A stretch of 41,849 nucleotides of DNA from Flavobacteriaceae bacterium CG_4_10_14_3_um_filter_33_47 (GTDB lineage: Bacteria > Bacteroidota > Bacteroidia > Flavobacteriales > Flavobacteriaceae): NCBI GenBank assembly GCA_002784145.1, contig PFKE01000095.1, positions 1-41,849 on the forward strand, read 5' to 3'. The notes under the pieces are model-generated. The model had not been told where the DNA came from. It did no database searches and was given only the letters and a program-made list of their open reading frames with translations. A program made the position numbers and the translations under genes. Shown here piece by piece: positions 16,677 through 24,562 of the stretch (position 1 is the first letter of the stretch; every line of letters starts with the position of its first letter).

Positions 16677-17471
16677 TTAATTCTTTTTAATTTGGTTAAT
16701 TTTTTCAAAGGATGCAACAATCCCTTTAATTAAGGATGAACTTAAACCTTGATGTTCCATTTCATTTAACCCTTCAATGGTACATCCTCTTGGTGTTGTT
16801 ACACGATCAATTTCTTGTTCTGGATGACTACCAGATTCAATTAACAAACTAGCAGCACCAAAACAGGTTTGCATGGCTAATTCTTGTGCTTCACGTGCTT
16901 CAAAACCTAATTGAATGGCTCCTTGAGTTGTAGCTCGAATTAAGCGCATCCAAAACGCAATGCCGCTGGCACAAATAACTGTTGCTGCTTGTATTTGCTC
17001 TTCAGGAATTTCTAGTGAACGCCCAAGGCGATTAAAAATTTCTAAAGCAAGCTTTACTTTTGCTTTTCCTTTTTCGTTACACGCTACACAAGTCATAGAT
17101 TGCCCAACAGAAATAGCCGTATTAGGCATAGCTCTAATAATAAATCTGTCATCACCAACAGTAGACTCAATTCTTTCTATAGAATAACCCGTAATGGTTG
17201 AAATAATAACATGATTTTCAGTTAAATGAGGTTCTATCTTTTTTAAAATATTTTCAAGTTGTGATGGCTGAACAGCAAAAATTAAAATATCTGAATTTTT
17301 TACAGCTAAAACATTATCAGAGGTTGAAGTGACGCCTTTTGAACCTTCAAATTCCTTAAGAAGTTCTGTATTTCTTTTAGTTAAATATAAAGATGACATA
17401 GCATCATTTGCTATTAAGCCTTTTGCTATAGATTTTCCTAAATTTCCTGCTCCTATGATGGCTATTTTCAT
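16677..17471 (-). CDS. proC: Pyrroline-5-carboxylate reductase
   Basis: Last step of proline synthesis. The N-terminal NAD(P)-binding motif is IIGAGNLGKSIAKGL (residues 4-18), followed by FAVQPSQLENIL and the family signature MPNTAISVGQSMT. The C-terminal helical dimer domain has VTTPRGCTIEGLNEME, close to the usual TSPGGTT signature. Length of 264 is normal. It follows argC by 50 bases and is followed by argD after one base. Its presence between argC and argD completes proA/proB/proC in a single transcription unit. Confidence 0.95.
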   Translation of the reverse strand: MKIAIIGAGNLGKSIAKGLIANDAMSSLYLTKRNTELLKEFEGSKGVTSTSDNVLAVKNSDILIFAVQPSQLENILKKIEPHLTENHVIISTITGYSIERIESTVGDDRFIIRAMPNTAISVGQSMTCVACNEKGKAKVKLALEIFNRLGRSLEIPEEQIQAATVICASGIAFWMRLIRATTQGAIQLGFEAREAQELAMQTCFGAASLLIESGSHPEQEIDRVTTPRGCTIEGLNEMEHQGLSSSLIKGIVASFEKINQIKKN

Positions 17472-17521
17472 GATATTGTTATTGGTTGATGGTTCTTAGT
17501 TGTTGGTGTTTTAATCAAACT

Positions 17522-18499
17522 CTAAAAATACGTTGCTTTTAACTGCAATCCCATTGCTTCTTCTAAACCAAACATTAAATTCATATTCTGAATCGCTTGT
17601 CCGGAGGCGCCTTTTAATAAATTATCAATAATACTTGTAATAAGTAATTTGTTGTTATGTTTATGCAAATGAATCAAGCATTTGTTGGTATTTACCACTT
17701 GTTTTAAATGCAAGTCTTCATCAGAAACAAATGTAAACTTTGCCTCTTGATAAAATGCTTTATATAAATTCTTTGCTTCTTCTAAAGAACCATCAAAATT
17801 GGTGTAAACTGTTGCAAAAATGCCTCTGGAAAAATTTCCTCGATTTGGCATAAAAACAATTTCAGAAGAAAAACTTTCTTGTAATTGTTTAACAGATTGA
17901 TTGATTTCGCCTAAATGCTGATGTGTAAAAGGTTTATAATATGAAAAATTATTGTCTCTCCAAGTAAAATGAGTGGTTTCTGTCAATGAAGTTCCTGCTC
18001 CAGTTGAACCTGTTACTGCATTTACATGTACATCACTTTTAATTAAATCATTCTTTGCCAAAGGCAATAATGCCAATTGTATAGCGGTTGCAAAACAACC
18101 TGGATTTGCTATGTAATCAGCTTTTTGAATAGCTTCTTTTTGAAGCTCGGGCAATCCGTAAATAAAAGTTTTATCATCAAAAAATTTATCTTTTTCTAAT
18201 CGGAAATCATTCCCTAAATCAATAATTTTAGTGGTATCTGAAAACGTATTAGCTGATAAAAACTTCACCGAATTCCCATGTCCTAAACATAAAAACAACA
18301 CATCGACATTTGGATTGATGGTATCAGTGAATTTTAAATCTAAACTACCTTCTAAATCTTGATGCACTTTACTAATTTTATTACCAGCATTTGATGTGCT
18401 GTAAACAAAATTAATTTCTGCTTCTTGATGAAACATCAATAATCTGATCAATTCTCCTGCCGTGTAACCTGCGCCTCCAATAATGCCGACTTGTATCAT
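17522..18499 (-). CDS. argC: N-acyl-gamma-glutamyl-phosphate reductase
   Basis: Reduces the ArgB product to the semialdehyde. The nucleotide-binding start is GIIGGAGYTAGELIRLL, the family motif is YGLPEL, and the catalytic cysteine lies in ANPGCFATAIQLAL (Cys135); a PNRGNFSRGIFATVY segment follows. The 325-residue length fits the short class. The gene begins 4 bases after the argG stop. Confidence 0.95.
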   Translation of the reverse strand: MIQVGIIGGAGYTAGELIRLLMFHQEAEINFVYSTSNAGNKISKVHQDLEGSLDLKFTDTINPNVDVLFLCLGHGNSVKFLSANTFSDTTKIIDLGNDFRLEKDKFFDDKTFIYGLPELQKEAIQKADYIANPGCFATAIQLALLPLAKNDLIKSDVHVNAVTGSTGAGTSLTETTHFTWRDNNFSYYKPFTHQHLGEINQSVKQLQESFSSEIVFMPNRGNFSRGIFATVYTNFDGSLEEAKNLYKAFYQEAKFTFVSDEDLHLKQVVNTNKCLIHLHKHNNKLLITSIIDNLLKGASGQAIQNMNLMFGLEEAMGLQLKATYF

Positions 18500-18503
18500 G
18501 CGT

Positions 18504-19688
18504 TTATGAGTTTACTTGATGGTATATTTTATTTTGATTACCAACAATTTTTATAAATCCTTTGGCTTCGTCTGGTGTCCAACCTTTACTTTCTTCACCA
18601 TAACTTCCAAACTTTGCATTCATTAAATCGTGTTTAGAAACTATACCATCTAATGAGAAATGATAAGGTTTTAAACTCACTGTTACATCTCCACTTACTT
18701 TCTCTTGACTGCTCTGTAAAAAAGCTTCAATATTTCTCATGACAGGATCTAAATATTGCCCTTCGTGTAAATGCATGCCGTAGAAACTAGCTAAATATTC
18801 TTTATGTTGTAACTGCCATTTGGTAAGTGTGTGCTTTTCTAATAAATGATGTGCTTTTATGGTTATTAAGGCTGCAGGAGCTTCAAAACCTACTCGTCCT
18901 TTAATACCTACAATAGTATCACCTACATGAATATCTCTTCCTATGGCAAATGCAGAAGCAATATTATTCAATAATTCAATATTTTTTTGTGGTGCATTTT
19001 TAACACCATTTAATGCTACAAATTCACCTTTTTCAAAGGTAAGGATTACTTTTTCTTCTTCTTCTTTTTTTAATTGAGATGGATATGCTTCACTAGGCAA
19101 TGCTTTTTCTGAAGTTAAAGTTTCTTGTCCACCAACACTAGTTCCCCAAAGTCCTTTGTTTATAGAATACTTGGCTTTCTCCCATGACATATCAATACCA
19201 TTTTCTTTTAAATAGTCAATTTCTTCTTGTCTTGATAATTTTTCATCTCTAATAGGTGTCACAATTTGAATCTCTGGAGCTAGTGTTTGAAAAATCATAT
19301 CAAATCTTACTTGGTCATTTCCTGCACCAGTGCTTCCATGCGCAATATACTCTGTACCAATTCCTTTAGCATACTCCACAATTTCTAAGGCTTGAATAAT
19401 TCGTTCTGCACTTACTGATAATGGATAGGTGTTATTTTTTAATACATTTCCAAAAATCAAATACTTCACTACTTTTTGATAGAAGGTTGCTACGGCATCA
19501 ATATTTTTATAGGTAGTCACACCCATTTTATAGGCATTACTTTCAATTTGTGCAATTTCTTCTTTTGAAAAACCCCCTGTATTGACGCTTACCGCATGCA
19601 CTTCAAATTTTTTAGATAAACTTACGGCACAATAAGAGGTATCTAATCCGCCACTATAGGCAATTACTAATTTTTTTATGGTACTCAT
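18504..19688 (-). CDS. argG: Argininosuccinate synthase
   Basis: Joins citrulline and aspartate using ATP. The P-loop-like pyrophosphatase motif AYSGGLDTSYCAV is at residues 9-21, and EYIAHGSTGAGNDQVRFD carries the substrate-binding loop. The 394-residue length is typical. Its ATG overlaps the GNAT stop by four bases (ATGA), showing tight coupling at the front of the operon. In this pathway the deacylation by ArgE is expected to occur before ArgG acts. Confidence 0.96.
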   Translation of the reverse strand: MSTIKKLVIAYSGGLDTSYCAVSLSKKFEVHAVSVNTGGFSKEEIAQIESNAYKMGVTTYKNIDAVATFYQKVVKYLIFGNVLKNNTYPLSVSAERIIQALEIVEYAKGIGTEYIAHGSTGAGNDQVRFDMIFQTLAPEIQIVTPIRDEKLSRQEEIDYLKENGIDMSWEKAKYSINKGLWGTSVGGQETLTSEKALPSEAYPSQLKKEEEEKVILTFEKGEFVALNGVKNAPQKNIELLNNIASAFAIGRDIHVGDTIVGIKGRVGFEAPAALITIKAHHLLEKHTLTKWQLQHKEYLASFYGMHLHEGQYLDPVMRNIEAFLQSSQEKVSGDVTVSLKPYHFSLDGIVSKHDLMNAKFGSYGEESKGWTPDEAKGFIKIVGNQNKIYHQVNS

Positions 19689-20302
19689 TTCTTATCTTTT
19701 TTTAAAAACATGGTCTCTTTAATATGTTTTAATCGTTGAAACACTTTTGTTTTAATCTGTTTTTTTTCATTAATATCTTTTGCTTTAGGGTCAAATAACA
19801 TACCTGTACACAAACACATTTTTCTGTTGGTACGCGTTAAAACATCATAATTTTTACAGGTTTGGCAGCCATCCCAAAAGGTTGGATCGTCTGTTAATTC
19901 AGAAAACGGCACTGGTTTATAACCTAATTCGGTATTCATTTTCATAACGGCTAACCCTGTGGTAATACTAAATACTTTTGCGTCTGGGAATTTATTTCTT
20001 GAATGTTGAAATACTTTATGCTTAATTTTCTTTGCCAAACCAGCATTTCTGTAATCTGGATGTACAATTAAACCTGAGTTAGCTACAAACTTACCATGTC
20101 CCCATTTTTCAATGTAACAAAACCCTGCAAATTTATCGCCATCTAAAGCAATTACAGCGTTGCCATTTTCCATTTTAGTAGTAATATATTCTGGAATTCG
20201 TCTAGCAATACCTGTTCCTCTTACAGCAGCAGATTCCGCAATGGTTTCGCAAATAATTTCTGCGTATTTACTATGTGATTTATCAGCAATTACAATGTCC
20301 AT
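19685..20302 (-). CDS. GNAT acetyltransferase, candidate N-acyl-glutamate synthase
   Basis: A 205-residue GNAT fold protein: core strand FAGFCYIEKWGHGKFVANSG and the acetyl-CoA-binding segment VHPDYRNAGLAKKIKHKVF (Q/RxxGxG/A type) at about residues 78-96. The C-terminal third has a compact cysteine cluster, CQTC then 13 residues then CLC, followed by a Lys-rich tail. This arrangement could bind a metal. It is the first gene of the arginine operon, overlapping argG by four bases. No classical ArgA or ArgJ occurs in the operon, so it is the natural candidate for the missing N-acetyl- or N-succinyl-glutamate synthase. This function is inferred from position only. Confidence 0.85.
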   Translation of the reverse strand: MDIVIADKSHSKYAEIICETIAESAAVRGTGIARRIPEYITTKMENGNAVIALDGDKFAGFCYIEKWGHGKFVANSGLIVHPDYRNAGLAKKIKHKVFQHSRNKFPDAKVFSITTGLAVMKMNTELGYKPVPFSELTDDPTFWDGCQTCKNYDVLTRTNRKMCLCTGMLFDPKAKDINEKKQIKTKVFQRLKHIKETMFLKKDKK

Positions 20303-20350
20303 GTATTGTATTGATTATCGAATTAAAATTTAAAAATGATGCTTTTCTTT

Positions 20351-20375
20351 AATGATGAACTGGACTCACCTAGTT
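20351..20375. repeat. Hairpin in the arginine leader
   Basis: The forward strand reads GAACTGG-ACTCA-CC-T-AGTTC, giving a 7-bp stem with one bulged base between about 20357 and 20376. On the transcribed (reverse) strand the same structure forms about 50 bases before the GNAT start, downstream of the second mini-ORF. There is no U-run after it, so if it matters it would act on translation or as part of an alternative fold rather than as a simple terminator. Confidence 0.4.
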
Positions 20376-20392
20376 CTTTACAAGACCTACAA

Positions 20393-20402
20393 CCCTTACG
20401 GG
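20393..20402 (-). promoter_or_regulatory. GNRA-loop hairpin at the second mini-ORF stop
   Basis: In the leader RNA, CCC-GUAA-GGG forms a short stem capped by a GNRA-type GUAA tetraloop, extendable by a G-U pair. The UAA of the loop is the stop codon of the mini-ORF at 20396-20425. A ribosome stalled on the preceding Arg-Arg-Pro codons would hold this stem open. Confidence 0.35.
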
Positions 20403-20425
20403 CGACGTGGAAAAATATGGCACAT
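20396..20425 (-). CDS. Second leader mini-ORF (MCHIFPRRP)
   Basis: A nine-codon ORF whose last three sense codons are CGT CGC CCG (Arg-Arg-Pro) before TAA. It lies 93 bases upstream of the GNAT start in the arginine-operon leader. Arg-Arg-Pro ahead of a stop is a slow-translating context. ORFs this short can occur by chance, so support comes only from the repeated tandem CGT-CGC pattern shared with the upstream mini-ORF. Confidence 0.3.
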   Translation of the reverse strand: MCHIFPRRP

Positions 20426-20532
20426 AAAATAGTGGTTAATTGACCTACTAATTATATTTTGAAATGCTATGAATGAAACTTTGTACAATGTGATAAAAAT
20501 TAAAATGACGTTTTGGTTTTACTAATCAGATA

Positions 20533-20607
20533 TTAAAAGCGACGGCGTGTACTACGCGCGTGCAAACCGGGTGATGAAGGACGTATTTTATTTTTTAAAG
20601 TATTCAT
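20533..20607 (-). CDS. Arginine-rich leader peptide
   Basis: A 24-codon ORF beginning MNTLKNKIRPSS and ending ARSTRRRF. Five of its 24 residues are Arg, with a run of three near the end (codons CGC CGT CGC). All five Arg codons are CGN, although the neighbouring genes of this AT-rich genome mainly use AGA. It starts 305 bases upstream of the first arginine-operon gene, GNAT. This is the classical layout of a leader peptide that senses charged tRNA-Arg, but translation and the downstream switch are inferred. Alternatively it may be a structured G+C-rich RNA with no peptide role. Confidence 0.5.
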   Translation of the reverse strand: MNTLKNKIRPSSPGLHARSTRRRF

Positions 20608-20739
20608 AGAGTAAAATTATAATTTTATTTTTTACTACTTGTAAAAAGACTTTACTTTTTTGAAAAAATTATCAAAACTCATACAAAAACTCATATTTGT
20701 TATGAATAATGTAGTTATTTATTCCTCAATTTGTCATAT

Positions 20740-20771
20740 AAAAAAAGGAATTCATTTATTGAATTCCTTTT
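20740..20771 (-). terminator. Terminator after the DUF1080 operon
   Basis: A perfect 12-bp stem (AAAAGGAATTCA/TGAATTCCTTTT, 5-base loop) is followed on the reverse strand by a run of seven T. It lies 28 bases after the stop of the last DUF1080 gene and separates that operon from the arginine leader. Confidence 0.92.
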
Positions 20772-20799
20772 AGTCATTAAATGTTGTTAAAATACTAAT

Positions 20800-21537
20800 T
20801 TACAGAGTTTTTATTTTAATGTTTTTAAAACTGACTTTATTACCATGGTCTTGTAATCCAATATGACCAGTTTGATGTTTACCAAAACCTTCCCAACCTT
20901 TAAACTTTGAGTTTTCTACCATGTTATCCCATTCTTCTCCATGAACAGGAAATTTCACAATCTCTGTTCCGTTTAAAGTCACACTTCCTTGTTTGGTTTT
21001 ATGATTCACTTTTAAAACACATAAATTCCATTCATTAGCGGGTTTGCAAACATCGTGTTCTGGTTGTACCATGTCATATAAGGCTCCTGCTTGATGAAAT
21101 TTAGGATTAGCCAAAGCATCAGGATGACGCTCGTTATCTAACACTTGAATTTCTGGGCCAGTCTGATAGGCTTCACTGTATTTTGGATCTTCAAAAACTC
21201 CCCAAAAAATACCACTATTACCTCCTTCTGATATTTTCCATTCCAGCGAAAGTTCAAAATTTGTAAAGGTGTCTTTAGTAATTATATTTTTACCTCCATT
21301 CCCACTAGGTATAAATACCATGGCGCCGTCTTCAATAACCCACTCTGGATACATACTGTCTGTTAAATAACCTCGCCAATTATCAAAAGAAGTTCCATCA
21401 AAAAGGACAACCCAATCTGATTCCGTTTTATCCATTACATTTTGAGTTTCACTCTCTACTTGTTTAGATTCTTTTTTTTCTTGTTTACACCCTATAATGG
21501 TTAATGCAAGAATAAAAATCAGCATTTGATTTTTCAT
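20800..21537 (-). CDS. DUF1080 (3-keto-disaccharide hydrolase domain) lipoprotein
   Basis: A 245-residue protein with a lipoprotein signal peptide (lipobox IIGC, Cys17) and a charged linker, then a DUF1080 domain: WVVLFDGTSFDNWRGY, NFELSLEWKISEGGNSGIFWGV, GPEIQVLDNERHPDA and the final GHIGLQDHGNKVSFKNIKIK. Pfam names this beta-jelly-roll family 3-keto-disaccharide hydrolase, after members that split 3-ketoglycosides. It should sit in the outer membrane or periplasm. It is last in the six-gene reverse operon, 25 bases after a second DUF1080 gene. It shares domain architecture but not close sequence with the proteins at 21563-22324 and 30381-31169, so the three may differ in substrate. Confidence 0.88.
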   Translation of the reverse strand: MKNQMLIFILALTIIGCKQEKKESKQVESETQNVMDKTESDWVVLFDGTSFDNWRGYLTDSMYPEWVIEDGAMVFIPSGNGGKNIITKDTFTNFELSLEWKISEGGNSGIFWGVFEDPKYSEAYQTGPEIQVLDNERHPDALANPKFHQAGALYDMVQPEHDVCKPANEWNLCVLKVNHKTKQGSVTLNGTEIVKFPVHGEEWDNMVENSKFKGWEGFGKHQTGHIGLQDHGNKVSFKNIKIKTL

Positions 21538-21562
21538 TTTTGATACTTTTTAAAGTTTAAAA

Positions 21563-22324
21563 CTATAATTCTCTTACCCAAACATTCCTGTAACTAACCC
21601 TACTATTATCTCCATGATCCTGAAGTTTTATTGGTGCATCGCCATGAGCCATATTTTTAGGCCAACCAATATATTCTGTAGTGCCTTTTATTTCATAATT
21701 ATCTTGGATTAATACACCATTATGAAGTACCGTTATCGTTGCAGATTTTGTTTTATTTCCTTCGGAATCAAATTCTGGTTGATGATAAATAATATCATAT
21801 ACATTCCAATCACCTGTTTTTGAAGAGGCATTGGCCAATGGAATGGATTGCTTGTAAATGGATCCCACTTGCCCGTTTACATAGGTTTCATTATCATTAT
21901 TATCTAATACTTGAACTTCATATCTGTTTTGAAGAAATATACCACTATTGCTTTTACTTTGGTTTGAACCCGTGTTTTCTGGTGAGGAACGCCATTCTAT
22001 ATGTAATTGAATGTTTCCAAAATTCCTTTTAGTTTGAATATCGCCAGTTCTATTATTCACGGTCATACTGCCATCATCATTCAAAATCCATTTTACCTGC
22101 GTTGAATCTACTGAAGATATCCATTTGTCAAAATTAGTCCCATCAAAAAGCACGATAGCATCTGAAGGTATTTTAGTTTCAGAATCTACCGTAACCACTT
22201 TAGGTTTAGGTTGCCAAATTTCAGTCTCATGTGGTTTTGTAGGCTCTTCTTGTGCTAAAGCAATGCTTTGATTGCTTGCAAACATGAGTATGCTTAAAAT
22301 TCCAGTTGTTATTATTTTTTTCAT
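21563..22324 (-). CDS. DUF1080 (3-keto-disaccharide hydrolase domain) exported protein
   Basis: A 253-residue protein with a cleavable signal peptide (residues 1-24, ending IALA-Q), so it is probably a soluble periplasmic protein, unlike its lipoprotein neighbour. The DUF1080 domain shows IVLFDGTNFDKWIS, IQLHIEWRSSP, SNSGIFLQNRYEVQVLDNN, and PIKLQDHGDNSRVSYRNVWVREL at the C-terminus. It lies between a TIM-barrel gene (21-base gap) and the second DUF1080 gene (25-base gap). Confidence 0.88.
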   Translation of the reverse strand: MKKIITTGILSILMFASNQSIALAQEEPTKPHETEIWQPKPKVVTVDSETKIPSDAIVLFDGTNFDKWISSVDSTQVKWILNDDGSMTVNNRTGDIQTKRNFGNIQLHIEWRSSPENTGSNQSKSNSGIFLQNRYEVQVLDNNDNETYVNGQVGSIYKQSIPLANASSKTGDWNVYDIIYHQPEFDSEGNKTKSATITVLHNGVLIQDNYEIKGTTEYIGWPKNMAHGDAPIKLQDHGDNSRVSYRNVWVREL

Positions 22325-22345
22325 TGTTGAATGTTTTATTTTTTT

Positions 22346-23404
22346 CTAAATGCCTAGAATTTGTTTTAGTTGATTTTCATCCGAATTGCCTCCACCTGCA
22401 AAATCGTCAAAGGCTTTATTAGTGGCTTCAATGATGTGGTTTGTAATAAAAGGAACGCCCTCTTTGGCGCCTTGTTCTGGACTTTTAATAACACATTCCC
22501 ACTCTAAAACAGCCCAAACATCACAGCCATACTCGGTTAGTTTTGAGAACACTTTTTTGAAATCTACCTGACCATCTCCTGGAGAACGATACCGTCCAGC
22601 CCTATCTTTCCAATCGTTATAGCCACCAAAAGTTCCTTTTTTACCCGTTGGATTAAACTCAGAATCTTTAACATGAAAGGCTTTAATAAATTCGTGGTAA
22701 TGATCAATGTAGGTAATATAGTCTAGTTGTTGAAGTACAAAATGTGATGGATCGTACAAAATATTCACACGTTTATGATTTCCGGTAGCTGCCAGAAAAC
22801 GCTCAAAAGTATCGCCATCATGGATGTCTTCTACAGGATGAACTTCATAGCAAACATCTACGCCATTTTCATCAAATTCATTTAAAATGGGTAGCCAACG
22901 ACTGGCAAGTTCTTTAAAACCAATTTCGACCAATCCTTTTGGTTGCTGAGGCCAAGGATGCATCATAGGCCATAATAAAGAACCTGAAAAAGTGGCATGT
23001 GCTTTTAATTTTAATCGTTTGCTAGCCAGCGCAGCATGCTTCATTTCTTGAATAGCCCATTCGGTTCTGTCTTTTGGTTTTCCTTTCAATTTGGTTGGCG
23101 CAAAAACGTCAAACATGATATCATGTGCTGGATGCACTGCCACCAATTGCCCTTGTATATGTGTAGAAAGCTCAGTTAATTCTAATCCATAGGAATTTAT
23201 TTTCCCTAATAAATCATCACAATAGGTTTGACTTTCTGCTGCTTTTGTTAAATCGATTAAGCGTGGATCTAAAGTTGGCATTTGTATGCCCTTATAACCC
23301 AAATCGCTTGCCCATTTGCATAAACCATCCAATGAATTGAATGGGGCCTTATCATCCATAAATTGTGCTAAAAATATAGCCGGTCCTTTAATAGTTTTGA
23401 TCAT
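22346..23404 (-). CDS. Sugar phosphate isomerase/epimerase-like TIM barrel
   Basis: A 352-residue cytoplasmic AP-endonuclease-2-type TIM barrel. Probable metal ligands lie in VCYEVHPVED (Glu), ILYDPSHF (Asp and His), AFHVKDSEF (His) and VLEWECV (Glu), in the usual order of the xylose-isomerase-like superfamily. Such proteins interconvert or cleave keto-sugars; in 3-ketoglycoside loci related barrels act as isomerases or lyases. The gene starts one base from the Gfo/Idh/MocA gene stop, indicating tight coupling and probably successive reactions. Confidence 0.88.
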   Translation of the reverse strand: MIKTIKGPAIFLAQFMDDKAPFNSLDGLCKWASDLGYKGIQMPTLDPRLIDLTKAAESQTYCDDLLGKINSYGLELTELSTHIQGQLVAVHPAHDIMFDVFAPTKLKGKPKDRTEWAIQEMKHAALASKRLKLKAHATFSGSLLWPMMHPWPQQPKGLVEIGFKELASRWLPILNEFDENGVDVCYEVHPVEDIHDGDTFERFLAATGNHKRVNILYDPSHFVLQQLDYITYIDHYHEFIKAFHVKDSEFNPTGKKGTFGGYNDWKDRAGRYRSPGDGQVDFKKVFSKLTEYGCDVWAVLEWECVIKSPEQGAKEGVPFITNHIIEATNKAFDDFAGGGNSDENQLKQILGI

Positions 23405-24550
23405 TTAATCAATGTTATCAATATTCACCCAAATATTACCTTTTTGGTGAGATTCTACCGATTTTTCTATAAAACTCATACCTCTAACGCCATCCATCAT
23501 GGTTGGAAATTCCCCATGATTATAAGGCTCTTTATTAATTGCTTTTGAAACACCTTTATAAATATTACCCATAGAATCAAAAATACCTTCAGGATGACCA
23601 GGTGGTAATTTTGTTCCATCTAACGATAATTTAGAATTATAGGCATGGCCCGGCTTTAAAACTCGCAAAGGTTTTCCATCTTCCATTAAATAGAGGTAAT
23701 TAGGATTTTCTTGTTCCCATTTTAATCCGGCTTTATCTCCATAGATTTTTACAATAAAGCTATTCTCTTCACCAGTTGCAATTTGACTGGTGCAGATAAC
23801 CCCTTTTGCATTATTGCTGCAACGTAATAAAACCGTTCCATCAATATCCATTTTATTGTCTGAATACAGGTAATTTAAATCTGCTAAAACCGATTCAATT
23901 CTTAACCCTGTAACAAATTCAATCATATCAAAAGCGTGCGTACCAATGTCTCCAATACAACAACTAATTCCTGATTTTTCAGGATTTAAACGCCATGTGG
24001 TTGAGCGTTTTTCTTTATCATGAATGATTGGATTAATCCATCCTTGATAATATTGGGCATCCACTTTTTGTATGGTTCCTAACTCGCCATTTAAAATCAT
24101 TTCGCGCATTTGCCGAATCATAGGATAACCCGTGTAGGTATAAGTAACCGCAAAAACTGTTTGAGCTTTTTTTAAAGTTTCATTTAAAATTTTAGCTTCT
24201 TCAAAAGTAGTGGTCATTGGTTTTTCACAAATAACATGAAAACCATTTTCTAAAAGCTTTTTAGCCATTGGAAAATGAAGAAAATTAGGCGTAAGTATAG
24301 ATACTACCTGCATTCTTTCTGTTTCAGGAAGTTTTAACTCTTCTTGAATAAGCGTTTCAAAATCTTTATAAATTCTGTTAGTTGTCAACCCTATTCTTTC
24401 AGCAAAACCTATATTTTCTTCCCAAATTGGATTAAAAACACCACCTACAATTTGATATTTATCAAACATTGCTGAGGCAATTCTATGTAAAATTCCAATC
24501 AAAGAATCGCCACCACCGCCTAATATTCCTAACCTGATTTTTGTACTCAT
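23405..24550 (-). CDS. Gfo/Idh/MocA family oxidoreductase, cytoplasmic
   Basis: A 381-residue NAD(P)-dependent sugar oxidoreductase without a signal peptide. The Rossmann start is LGILGGGGDSLIG, the canonical CEKPMTT follows at residues 109-115, and the catalytic segment is CCIGDIGTHAFDMIEF. Family members interconvert hydroxyl and keto groups on sugars. Here the likely job is reducing (or making) a 3-keto sugar in the cytoplasm. It is third in the reverse operon, between the NHS transporter (12-base gap) and a TIM-barrel gene (direct abutment). Confidence 0.9.
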   Translation of the reverse strand: MSTKIRLGILGGGGDSLIGILHRIASAMFDKYQIVGGVFNPIWEENIGFAERIGLTTNRIYKDFETLIQEELKLPETERMQVVSILTPNFLHFPMAKKLLENGFHVICEKPMTTTFEEAKILNETLKKAQTVFAVTYTYTGYPMIRQMREMILNGELGTIQKVDAQYYQGWINPIIHDKEKRSTTWRLNPEKSGISCCIGDIGTHAFDMIEFVTGLRIESVLADLNYLYSDNKMDIDGTVLLRCSNNAKGVICTSQIATGEENSFIVKIYGDKAGLKWEQENPNYLYLMEDGKPLRVLKPGHAYNSKLSLDGTKLPPGHPEGIFDSMGNIYKGVSKAINKEPYNHGEFPTMMDGVRGMSFIEKSVESHQKGNIWVNIDNID

Positions 24551-24562
24551 TAATTGTTTTTT

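Larger units (their letters stand above)
20303..20799 (-). other. Arginine-operon leader region and upstream gap
   Basis: This 497-base gene-free stretch holds, from right to left on the reverse strand, the DUF1080 terminator (20740-20771), an AT-rich candidate promoter area (about 20608-20739), and a leader of about 300 bases before the GNAT start. The leader carries two Arg-codon mini-ORFs (20533-20607 and 20396-20425), a GNRA-capped hairpin and a GAACT-based hairpin. Two G+C-rich patches, around 20540-20575 and 20385-20410, stand out from the AT-rich background. No classical terminator is evident between the second mini-ORF and GNAT. Confidence 0.7.

Noticed and set aside
20303-20425. Arginine leader examined as a tRNA fragment, T-box or known riboswitch
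   Set aside because: No cloverleaf, T-box or known aptamer core was found; the tandem Arg codons explain the G+C-rich patches better.
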